Part shown: positions 1-4,815 of the stretch, piece after piece
How the letters are laid out: each line of letters begins with the position of its first letter
How positions within the stretch are numbered: the stretch's first letter is position 1
Source of the DNA: Candidatus Atribacteria bacterium
Lineage (GTDB): Bacteria > Atribacterota > Atribacteria > Atribacterales > Atribacteraceae
Assembly: GCA_003561145.1 (NCBI GenBank)
Contig: PWXL01000020.1
Span: 1-5,032, forward strand
Reading direction: 5' to 3'
DNA: 5,032 nt
Position numbers and translations under genes: made by a program
The notes under the pieces: model-generated
What the model saw: the letters and a program-made list of their open reading frames with translations, nothing else
What the model was told of the DNA's origin: nothing
The model's database searches: none

Positions 1-1
1 G

Positions 2-130
2 AATGTGAGTCATGAACAAGACGGGAGGTCCATAGATTACAGGCTGAGCATTCAAGTACTTTCCCAACAACGTTTACACTACCTGAAAGATCATCGGTTT
101 CAGATCGCAGAAAATATATACTCGGATTAG
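2..130 (+). CDS. possible 3' end of an unidentified upstream gene (partial)
   Basis: From the left edge, the frame starting at base 2 stays open for 42 codons and ends at TAG (128-130). The other two forward frames hit a stop within the first 15 bases. The peptide contains SIDYRLSIQVLSQQRL and ends ...QIAENIYSD. It has the mixed polar and hydrophobic look of a protein C-terminus, but I recognise no family. A random frame this long stays open roughly one time in eight, so the call is tentative. The repeat-laden spacer starts just after the stop, as expected at a gene end. Sequence to the left would decide it. Confidence 0.35.
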   Translation, partial: NVSHEQDGRSIDYRLSIQVLSQQRLHYLKDHRFQIAENIYSD

Positions 131-231
131 GTGGCAGTGAGTCGTAAGAAGTGAGAAGTGGAAAGGCTTTTCAAATCTGCAATCATAAATCTGAAATCAG
201 CAATGCTATATGCATTCCCATATGGAGTAAG

Positions 232-262
232 CTTGTCCCTGTGTGTAATAAACAGGGACGGG
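232..262 (+). other. isolated stem-loop of unknown role
   Basis: GTCCCTGT (235-242) and ACAGGGAC (252-259) form a perfect 8-bp inverted repeat with a 9-nt loop. In RNA it could extend to 11 pairs through two G-U pairs and C232-G262. A T-run follows only about 20 nt later (279-284), so it is not a standard intrinsic terminator. It could still mark the end of the transcript entering from the left. Confidence 0.35.
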
Positions 263-411
263 AATCAAGTGACTTTGGTTTTTTGAATGTGGAACAAGGC
301 ACACAGATTGAAGGGTGGGGATCGTAACTCGTGAGTAGTGCCGTGGCCAGGAACAAACAAGTGGCCGAAAAGGGAGGGCGATCTCAATCTGCACGGTGAG
401 TGAACCGGGGT

Positions 412-425
412 AAGTGATTTCACTT
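412..425. repeat. short palindrome AAGTGA-TT-TCACTT
   Basis: This is a perfect inverted repeat with 6-bp arms and a 2-bp spacer. It sits where the spacer changes from G-rich to C/T-rich on the plus strand. It could be a protein-binding site or a junction between oppositely oriented repeat modules. No adjacent gene explains it. Confidence 0.3.
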
Positions 426-693
426 CCGCATTCAAACTTCCACATTCTTTCTTTACAATCCCCCCTTCCCCACGTTTTGGAATTTTTCCTCAGAATTTCA
501 AATCATACTTCAGCAATCAGCAATCATAAACGAGTAACCTTTTCCTCACCTTTACAATGGTTCCACTTTTTCATTTTTTCAGATCAGAAATCAGCAATCA
601 TACATCATAAATGAGAAATCCCTCTCACCTCTCACTTCTCACGGCCTTCATCCTCTTCCACTGCCTTCCCAAATTTTTTTCCGCCCTGAAACT

Positions 694-721
694 TTCATTT
701 TTCCCCCCCGTACTATATAAT
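694..721 (+). promoter_or_regulatory. candidate sigma-70-type promoter for the first lipoprotein gene
   Basis: A perfect TATAAT (716-721) lies 16 nt downstream of a weak -35 match, TTCATT (694-699). Transcription would start near 728. This is just where the AT/C-rich repeat spacer gives way to a GC-rich leader, leaving about 235 nt before the start codon at 962. A run of seven C (703-709) lies in the promoter spacer. The -10 is strong and the -35 poor, so an activator may be involved. Confidence 0.45.
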
Positions 722-961
722 TGAACTGGCGCTTGAGGCGCGGGAGAACGCAGTATCCGCACACCCTGCGGTCGAGGGGTGCGGGAGGGGGAGAAACCAC
801 TCCACTTGCCCCTCCCCGCGAGAGTGACGTTTTCCGAAGAAGGCCGGCCTCGAGGAAACACAGGACACTCAGGCAGGACGACGGCCATCTGGAGCCCGAG
901 GGCGCCTGCGGAAAAGAAAAAACGACATGAGTACCACACGACGAAGGAGGTCGAAACACAC
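722..961 (+). promoter_or_regulatory. long GC-rich structured 5' leader
   Basis: This stretch of about 240 nt is much richer in GC than its upstream flank and dense in pairing potential. GCGC/GCGC lies at 729-732/738-741. CCGCA/TGCGG lies at 757-761/767-771, and its CACCC loop matches GGGTG at 777-781. A G-rich strand (781-790) can pair with CCCTCCCCGC (810-819). TTTCC/GGAAA (831-835/854-858) encloses the 10-bp palindrome AGGCCGGCCT (841-850). CAGGC/GCCTG lies at 870-874/904-908. Several pairings exclude each other, as in switching leaders. I could not match it to a known riboswitch: no cobalamin box and no c-di-GMP-I core. It may instead be a structured leader that affects mRNA stability. 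Confidence 0.4.
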
Positions 962-965
962 ATGA
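927..965 (+). CDS. possible 12-residue Arg-rich leader peptide
   Basis: An ATG at 927 opens a tiny frame encoding MSTTRRRRSKHT. Its TGA (963-965) overlaps the lipoprotein ATG (962-964) in an ATGA junction, the classic arrangement for translational coupling. Four consecutive arginine codons (CGA CGA AGG AGG, 939-950) contain the SD of the lipoprotein gene. Ribosomes reading the peptide would therefore cover that SD. No clear SD precedes its own ATG, so it may be coincidental. Confidence 0.2.
   Translation: MSTTRRRRSKHT
944..950 (+). promoter_or_regulatory. Shine-Dalgarno site AAGGAGG that sets the start at 962
   Basis: AAGGAGG lies 11 nt before the ATG at 962. It falls mostly in the loop of a small possible hairpin, CGAC (939-942) with GTCG (950-953). 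It supports the 962 start over in-frame upstream codons, because a signal peptide begins exactly there. Confidence 0.75.
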
Positions 966-2476
966 AAAAGAGCCTTTGGTTACTGTTGGCCGTGGCCGCC
1001 GTTGCGGCCCTGTTTGTGGTGGGGGGCTGTGCCCCTGCTCCACCGCCCCCGACACCGACACCGACACCGACACCAACTCCAACTCCAACTCCAACACCGA
1101 TACCGGATCCCTGTCCCACCACCTATACCACAGAGGTGTACGATCTGGGTAACGGCGAGTTCAAGGTATGGATAACCTTTGACAATGACATCACACTCCT
1201 TGACAACAATGCTGCCCGTTGGCCGGTCACCGTGAACCGGGCGGTGCCATACAAGACCGTGGCCGGGATCCAGAGAGTTTATGAAGCAGAATGGACCGTT
1301 GAACCAATTGCTGTCCGTCAGCTCGGCGCTAGAACCGTTGAACTCCACGTGGATGCTTTCTGGGAATGGCCTTTCGGAACCGAATGTTTCGAGGTCACCT
1401 TGGCTGGAGACTGGGAAGGAGAAATAGTAGAAGGGATATTCTGGGGCGATGTGTACCTGGACGGGACGTTTGGTGATTACACCCACTATCCCTTGAAGCC
1501 AGCCAATCTTTATCTCCCTTGGGGCACTGATACTGAAATCGATGGCGAACTTGAATTTCTGATTGTGGAGTTTGGTGAAGTATGCGGAGACTTCGTAGAG
1601 GCCGAAATTTTGATGGTCAATTTCGAAGGGACGATCAATGGTGTCCCCCTTGCGCAAGGGTTTGTCTACTTTGAAAACTTCACTGGCAATATCTGCGGTG
1701 CAATGCACACGGGGGTTTTTGAACCAGCCGTCGGTCCTCTCTTCGACTTCACAGGCACTGTGGAAACCGCCAAAACGAACTGGTGGGTTGAGATAGAAGA
1801 GTGCATGACCTGGGAAGCTGCTTTGGATATTGATGTCGACCTGCTAATAGACATCGATCTGTTGGTCGAAGTCACTGTCGAACAATATGTATTTGATGAT
1901 GATGGTGTTGGTGAATGGGTGACAATTGCACCCTGTGATCCCGATGATCCTAGCGAACCATGTTACCTCATTACCGGAAAGATTGAGGATGTTATCGAAG
2001 TGCTCGGGACAATAGGAATCGAGCTTGAGCAAGAACTTTGCTGGACTTACGAGGTACTGGGAGGACCCCAAGCGTGGCTCGCTCTTTACGGCGACATGAA
2101 GGTTACCCGGATGCTCGGCTACGAATTGTTGTTTGACGGCTATTTTGTGGGGTATGTGGAAGGCACCGTTTCCTTTGCTGATGAATGGTGTACAGATCCC
2201 TTCTACGGGCTCATCTGCGACGAGAGTGCCTATACAGCATACTTTGATGCCTTCTACGGCGATGACGAGCTGGCAGATTTCTGGCTGAAGTACGGCGCTC
2301 CTTTCCAGACCAAATACGAGACAATTTATGCAGACCTGATTGAATGGAAATACACAGGACTGGCACCGATCGGCGATAAAGACGGGAACGTATGCCCCAT
2401 CTGCGAACCGTCTGGTTCTGCCTGCTGTGACATTCTCTGCCCAGTTCCGGTCGTTCCGGTATGCCCGGTCGACTAA
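962..2476 (+). CDS. cysteine-rich exported lipoprotein, long paralogue (unknown family)
   Basis: The 504-residue product is predicted to be lipid-anchored outside the cytoplasm. A KK start, a hydrophobic stretch (about 5-20) and the lipobox VGGC place the lipidated cysteine at residue 23. A Pro/Thr tether follows, with eight TP units (31-46). The body is acidic and beta-rich. Its first part (about 52-145, with ITFDNDITLL and RTVELHV) resembles Ig-like sandwich domains in pattern only. Further on, a G-x-hydrophobic rhythm recurs (GDVYLDGTF, EIDGELEF, DFTGTV, GYVEGTVSF). The mature protein has 16 cysteines besides C23. CTDPFYGLICDE (410-421) and the tail CPIC...CCDILC...VCPVD (478-504) are the sharpest motifs. 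It is paralogous to the gene at 2636 but has about 90 extra residues (about 273-368) with four cysteines. The start is fixed by the SD and signal peptide. Its function is unknown; a structural, adhesive or ligand-binding surface role is possible. Confidence 0.9.
   Translation: MKKSLWLLLAVAAVAALFVVGGCAPAPPPPTPTPTPTPTPTPTPTPIPDPCPTTYTTEVYDLGNGEFKVWITFDNDITLLDNNAARWPVTVNRAVPYKTVAGIQRVYEAEWTVEPIAVRQLGARTVELHVDAFWEWPFGTECFEVTLAGDWEGEIVEGIFWGDVYLDGTFGDYTHYPLKPANLYLPWGTDTEIDGELEFLIVEFGEVCGDFVEAEILMVNFEGTINGVPLAQGFVYFENFTGNICGAMHTGVFEPAVGPLFDFTGTVETAKTNWWVEIEECMTWEAALDIDVDLLIDIDLLVEVTVEQYVFDDDGVGEWVTIAPCDPDDPSEPCYLITGKIEDVIEVLGTIGIELEQELCWTYEVLGGPQAWLALYGDMKVTRMLGYELLFDGYFVGYVEGTVSFADEWCTDPFYGLICDESAYTAYFDAFYGDDELADFWLKYGAPFQTKYETIYADLIEWKYTGLAPIGDKDGNVCPICEPSGSACCDILCPVPVVPVCPVD
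1052..1105 (+). repeat. in-frame hexamer repeat encoding the Thr-Pro tether
   Basis: Eight hexamers of ACACCG, ACACCA and ACTCCA type (1052-1099) plus a degenerate ATACCG encode (TP)8-IP just after the lipobox. Codon variants are grouped: ACA-CCG at both ends and ACT-CCA in the middle. This suggests growth by slippage or unequal exchange. Gains or losses of 6 bp keep the frame and change only tether length. The paralogue has no such array. Confidence 0.85.
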
Positions 2477-2513
2477 CGAAACTTGAATAGCAAGAGCAAG
2501 TAACATGCGCCAT

Positions 2514-2546
2514 AAAGCCCGGGGAGTTTTTCCCCGGGCTTTTTTT
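2514..2546 (+). terminator. strong intrinsic terminator after the first lipoprotein gene
   Basis: A perfect 12-bp stem (2514-2525 with 2531-2542) contains AGCCCGGGGA/TCCCCGGGCT, a GTTTT loop and a seven-T run (2540-2546). It lies 37 nt past the stop codon. It should end most transcripts from the upstream gene and separates the two lipoprotein genes. Confidence 0.93.
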
Positions 2547-2547
2547 G

Positions 2548-2628
2548 TGTGAAACCTCCTCCGAGCTGTGCCGTATTATAAATTAGAACGTATTGTGGGT
2601 GGAAGGTCCCCGAAAAGGAGGTCTCACA
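2548..2628 (+). promoter_or_regulatory. inverted repeat predicted to mask the SD of the second lipoprotein gene
   Basis: TGTGAAACCTCCT (2548-2560) pairs with AGGAGGTCTCACA (2616-2628) at 12 of 13 positions, with one A-C mismatch. The right arm contains the SD (AAGGAGGT, 2615-2622) of the gene starting at 2636. The left arm begins right after the terminator T-run. A transcript reading through from upstream would carry both arms and could hide the SD. A transcript starting inside the 55-nt loop would carry only the right arm and leave the SD free. The pairing is seen in the sequence; the control role is inferred. Confidence 0.45.
2574..2582 (+). promoter_or_regulatory. weak candidate -10 region for the second lipoprotein gene
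   Basis: Two overlapping -10-like boxes, TATTAT (2574-2579) and TATAAA (2577-2582), lie in the AT-rich part between terminator and SD. No good -35 is found 16-18 nt upstream, and there is no TGn extension. Some promoter here is plausible because a strong terminator separates the gene from the upstream transcript. Confidence 0.3.
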
Positions 2629-2635
2629 AGATACT

Positions 2636-3889
2636 ATGAAACAGGTATTCCGGCATGCTTTGCTATTCGCTTCAATGATCATGTTTTTATGTATTTTCAG
2701 CGGCTGCGGTTCTGCGCCGCCTCCCCCTTCGGTGACCCCTTCCCCCCAGGTTCCTGAAACAACAGTGCCCGCTCCTCCGGATGTCTGCCCCACAGAATAC
2801 CAGACGATCGTTCTTTCTCTCTTGAGCGAAAACGGAGATACAGACTCACCTCATTTTGCGGTCCACATCACTTTTAATACAGATATGAGCCTCCTGGATG
2901 AAAATCCGGCACACTGGCCGATCACCGTGAAACGTGCGGTGCCCTATCAAACCTCGGCGGGGATCGAGAGAGTCTATGAAAGTACCCATGACATCATCCC
3001 CGATTCGGTCACCCTTCGTGGTACCCGTACCGTTGAGCTTCTGGCATCAGTAGAAGAGAGGCCTTTCGGGGTGGAATGCTTCGAAGTGGAATGGGATGGG
3101 ATCTTTACCGGAACCCTTGAGGGGATCCTGGAGGGTGACGTGTATCTAGAGGGTTCCGTTGGAAAGTGGCATACTGACCTCGTTCCTTTGCCCGCCGAAA
3201 TCGATCTCCCCTATGGGACCGTGGCCGAGATCGATGGTGACCTTACCATTTTTGAAGCGCAATTCATCGATATATGCGGTGATCTTACCGGAGCCAATAT
3301 TCATCTCAATAACTTTACCGGCACTGTAGGAGCCGATGGATATGTGGAAGAAAATGTATTCATCACTCGTTTTACCGGCCCGATATGCGGGGAAGCCGAC
3401 TATATTAATATCGGTTCGGTAACCGGGCAAGAAACTTTTGGATTTGACGGGGTTGTCGAAACCGCCTCCGGAGAAAATGCCGGTGAAGCTTCATTCGCGC
3501 TTATCGGCAAGATCAAGATCACCCGGATGCTGGGTTTCGAGCTGAGGTTCGCCGGTGCATTTGAGGGGTACCTACGGGGTACCATATCTTTCGAAGACGT
3601 CTGGTGCACCGATCCCTTCTATGGGCTCATCTGTGACGAGGATAATTACAGCGCCTACTTCGAAGCCTTTTACGTAGACGCGATGAACCACTACTGGCTC
3701 AAACAAGAAGCTCCTTACAACCCCACCACAGGTATACTCTCGAGCGACGAGGTGAGCTGGGAATACACGGGTAAAGCCGCCATAGCTGATGCAGCTGGTA
3801 GGTACTGCCCTGTCTGCGTTCTTGAGGGTTCCGGCTGTTGCGACATCCTCTGCCCCACCCCCTTTGTTCCAATATGCCCTGTTGAGTGA
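2636..3889 (+). CDS. cysteine-rich exported lipoprotein, short paralogue (unknown family)
   Basis: The 417-residue product is predicted to be lipid-anchored. A hydrophobic stretch (about 8-22) ends in the lipobox FSGC, with the lipidated cysteine at 24; Phe at -3 is less usual. A short Pro/Ser/Thr tether follows, without a TP array. The rest aligns with the upstream gene almost throughout, with about half the residues identical by eye. Shared blocks include AVPY, RVYE, RTVEL, FGxECFEV, GDVYL, EIDG, TRMLG and the identical CTDPFYGLICDE (324-335). All twelve mature cysteines match ones in the paralogue, including the tail CPVC...GCCDILC...ICPVE (391-417). It lacks the paralogue's insertion. AAGGAGGT (2615-2622) lies 13 nt before the ATG and may be masked by the inverted repeat described separately. 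No clear terminator follows. It is a diverged tandem duplicate of unknown function. Confidence 0.9.
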   Translation: MKQVFRHALLFASMIMFLCIFSGCGSAPPPPSVTPSPQVPETTVPAPPDVCPTEYQTIVLSLLSENGDTDSPHFAVHITFNTDMSLLDENPAHWPITVKRAVPYQTSAGIERVYESTHDIIPDSVTLRGTRTVELLASVEERPFGVECFEVEWDGIFTGTLEGILEGDVYLEGSVGKWHTDLVPLPAEIDLPYGTVAEIDGDLTIFEAQFIDICGDLTGANIHLNNFTGTVGADGYVEENVFITRFTGPICGEADYINIGSVTGQETFGFDGVVETASGENAGEASFALIGKIKITRMLGFELRFAGAFEGYLRGTISFEDVWCTDPFYGLICDEDNYSAYFEAFYVDAMNHYWLKQEAPYNPTTGILSSDEVSWEYTGKAAIADAAGRYCPVCVLEGSGCCDILCPTPFVPICPVE

Positions 3890-4041
3890 TTTGGCTTTTA
3901 TTCGACTCACGGCCCTTCCTCTCACGTTTTGTAATTGTCCTTCTCATAACTTCACATCAGTAATCCGCAATCATACATAATAAATGATAATTCCCTCTTC
4001 ACGGCCTTGCAAACCATGAACAATCTTAGCCCCTCACGGGC
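3890..4041. repeat. spacer with another copy of the interspersed repeat
   Basis: No gene is visible. Positions about 3957-4009 repeat the block at about 586-649: AATC-GCAATCATACAT, then ATAAATGA, CCCTC and finally TTCACGGCCTT. A 12-bp segment of the earlier copy is missing here. Further CTCACGG-CTTC-like pieces lie at about 3906-3917 and 4034-4044. A 5-bp stem AGCCC/GGGCT (4028-4032/4038-4042) has no T-run, so I do not call a terminator for the lipoprotein gene. Confidence 0.6.
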
Positions 4042-4071
4042 TTCATTGGATGTGTCAGGGAATGGTATAAT
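4042..4071 (+). promoter_or_regulatory. extended -10 promoter of hicBA
   Basis: TGG-TATAAT (4063-4071) is an extended -10 with a perfect hexamer. A weak -35 match, TTCATT (4042-4047), lies 18 nt upstream. Transcription should begin near 4078, about 58 nt before hicB. TGTCA (4053-4057) and TGACA (4071-4075) form a 5-bp inverted repeat around the -10 and could be an operator. Confidence 0.6.
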
Positions 4072-4135
4072 GACATTGTAGAAAGAGCAAAACGAAGAAA
4101 TTCGAGCGATTCAATATGTCTATCGGAGGTGGCTC

Positions 4136-4351
4136 ATGTCATTATTTACAGCTTATATAGAATGGGATCAGGAAACCGACCTGTATGTGGGAATTGTACC
4201 GGGTATCCCTGGAGCTCATACCCAGGGAGCCACGTTGGATGAGCTTCAAAAAAACCTTAAAGAGGTTCTTGAGTTATGTTTGGAAGAGTATAAAGGAGCA
4301 TTAGAGGACCTTCCGAAGTTTGTTGGATTGCAACAAGTTGAAGTGTCCTGA
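4136..4351 (+). CDS. hicB: HicB family antitoxin (short form)
   Basis: The 71-residue product is the antitoxin of a HicAB type II module; it binds and blocks the HicA RNase in the cytoplasm. The HicB core is clear: a first strand with FTAYIEWD (4-11), LYVGIVPGIPG (16-26), HTQGATLDEL (28-37) and the helix KNLKEVLELCLEE (39-51). This is the partial RNase H-like fold of the family. The protein ends soon after, with no room for the C-terminal HTH or ribbon-helix-helix DNA-binding domain of longer HicB proteins. Autoregulation by direct HicB binding is therefore doubtful. GGAGG (4125-4129) lies 6 nt before the ATG. The TGA overlaps the hicA ATG by one base, which implies coupled translation. The antitoxin-first order is common but not universal. 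Confidence 0.9.
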   Translation: MSLFTAYIEWDQETDLYVGIVPGIPGAHTQGATLDELQKNLKEVLELCLEEYKGALEDLPKFVGLQQVEVS

Positions 4352-4584
4352 TGGCACGTCTTCCAGTAGTCAATTTCAGAACCATGCAAAAAATCCTCCT
4401 TCATCTGGGATTTCATGTTGTTCGTCAGAAAGGGAGTCATGTGCTTTACCGACATAGTGATGGGAGAACAACTACTCTTCCTCATCATGCAGGAAGAGTA
4501 CTCTCCCGACCATTGATAAGAGAGATCCTACGCGAAATTGAGCTCACACCGGAACAGTATAGAGAAGTGCTGGATCAGATATAG
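4351..4584 (+). CDS. hicA: HicA family mRNA interferase toxin
   Basis: The 77-residue product is a small toxin with a double-stranded-RNA-binding-like fold that cleaves mRNA when free of HicB. Family hallmarks are visible. The N-terminus MARLPVVNFRTMQKIL leads into LGFHVVRQKGSHVLYRH (19-35), where His30 of the GSH motif is the expected catalytic residue. DGRTTTLPHHAGRVLSRPLIREILREI follows, containing the conserved P-H and second basic segment. Length is normal for the family and the catalytic histidine is present, so the toxin looks intact. It starts at ATG 4351 in a TGATG overlap with hicB, without its own strong SD, which keeps its output tied to antitoxin translation. Confidence 0.92.
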   Translation: MARLPVVNFRTMQKILLHLGFHVVRQKGSHVLYRHSDGRTTTLPHHAGRVLSRPLIREILREIELTPEQYREVLDQI

Positions 4585-4745
4585 TTCAATGAGATAAAGG
4601 AGGGGCATTGAGTGTTTCTTGGCTTGGGATGCACCCTCATTATGTATTCTGATTACTGAATGCTGAATTCTAACTCCTGTTTCATCCTTGAACCGATCTT
4701 TTCATCCTTCGCACTGCTGATTTCTCACTACTGCCTTCTTACTTT
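4585..4745. repeat. spacer with inverted copies of the interspersed repeat
   Basis: At about 4645-4670 and 4711-4745 the same TCAGCAATC / CTCACT-type modules recur, mostly as reverse complements (CTGATTACTGAATGCTGAATTC; CTGCTGATTTCTCACTACTG). TTCATCCTT occurs twice (4681-4689 and 4701-4709). The first 60 bases hold only a tiny frame with a good SD (described separately). No intrinsic terminator for hicBA is visible. Confidence 0.55.
4612..4659 (+). CDS. 15-codon open frame with strong SD, possible gene remnant
   Basis: AAAGGAGGGG (4596-4605) is a near-perfect SD. Measured from its GGAGG core, it is 8 nt before GTG at 4612, which opens a 15-codon frame (MFLGLGCTLIMYSDY) ending at TGA 4657-4659. 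The SD lies in the loop of a 6-bp inverted repeat, TCAATG (4586-4591) with CATTGA (4606-4611). The stop falls inside the repeat-derived segment, so this may be the start of a gene broken by repeat insertion. It may equally be chance. Confidence 0.2.
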   Translation: MFLGLGCTLIMYSDY

Positions 4746-4764
4746 AGAATACAATAATTGCTTC

Positions 4765-4793
4765 TTGTTATTCATAACAATATGAAGTATTAT
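4765..4793 (+). promoter_or_regulatory. promoter of the vapB-like gene with overlapping palindromic operator
   Basis: TTGTTA (4765-4770) and TATTAT (4788-4793) match the -35 and -10 consensus at 4 and 5 of 6 positions, with ideal 17-bp spacing. A perfect palindrome, TTGTTAT-TC-ATAACAA (4765-4780), covers the -35 and the start of the spacer. A repressor bound there would block RNA polymerase. VapB and VapBC complexes are known to repress their own promoters through such inverted repeats. TATGAAG also occurs twice (4781-4787, 4797-4803) around the -10. Transcription should start near 4800, giving a very short leader. Confidence 0.65.
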
Positions 4794-4815
4794 AAGTATG
4801 AAGGAGATGATGAAT

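Larger units (their letters stand above)
131..690. repeat. gene-free spacer made of degenerate interspersed repeats
   Basis: I see no credible gene here. The stretch is a mosaic of short degenerate modules. Module A (TCAGCAATCATAAATC-like) lies at about 174-205, 508-532 and 582-613. Module B (CTCACTTCTCACGGCC-like) lies at about 621-649, with an inverted relative at about 141-160. A small third module, ACGAGTTAC-like, is at 529-538, with an inverted relative at about 323-332. The left half is G-rich and the right half C/T-rich on this strand. The 79-codon minus-strand open frame inside it (206-445) lacks a convincing ribosome site and crosses the repeats, so I do not call it. Confidence 0.6.

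Noticed and set aside
206..445. Minus-strand frame of 79 codons in the left spacer
   Set aside because: It crosses degenerate repeats, has no convincing SD, and gives a composition unlike a folded protein.
131..690. CRISPR-like array in the left spacer
   Set aside because: Repeat copies differ in sequence, spacing and orientation, and no regular spacers or cas genes are present.
781..860. c-di-GMP-I riboswitch suggested by AAACC and GACG segments
   Set aside because: The GNRA tetraloop/receptor pattern and the GACGCAAAGC-type core are absent. Only short fragments match.
779..961. In-frame N-terminal extension of the first lipoprotein (GTG at 779)
   Set aside because: The extension would bury the signal peptide and lipobox. 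The SD at 944-950 and the Met-Lys-Lys start fit 962.
625..1122. Minus-strand open frame of 165 codons with a Gly/Val repeat, and overlapping frames at 648-1097 and 980-1708
   Set aside because: The Gly/Val and Cys/Arg/Trp/Ser runs are antisense readings of the TP hexamer array. These frames lie over the leader and the lipoprotein gene, which has an SD, signal peptide and paralogue.
3789..3980. Plus-strand 63-codon frame over the end of the second lipoprotein
   Set aside because: It is an out-of-frame shadow of the Cys-rich tail region running into repeat sequence, with no SD.
4028..4042. Terminator for the second lipoprotein gene (AGCCC/GGGCT stem)
   Set aside because: The stem is only 5 bp with no T-run, and overlaps the hicBA promoter region.
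4246..4488. Minus-strand 80-codon frame opposite hicB and hicA
   Set aside because: It is antisense to two clearly identified coupled genes and has no family features of its own.
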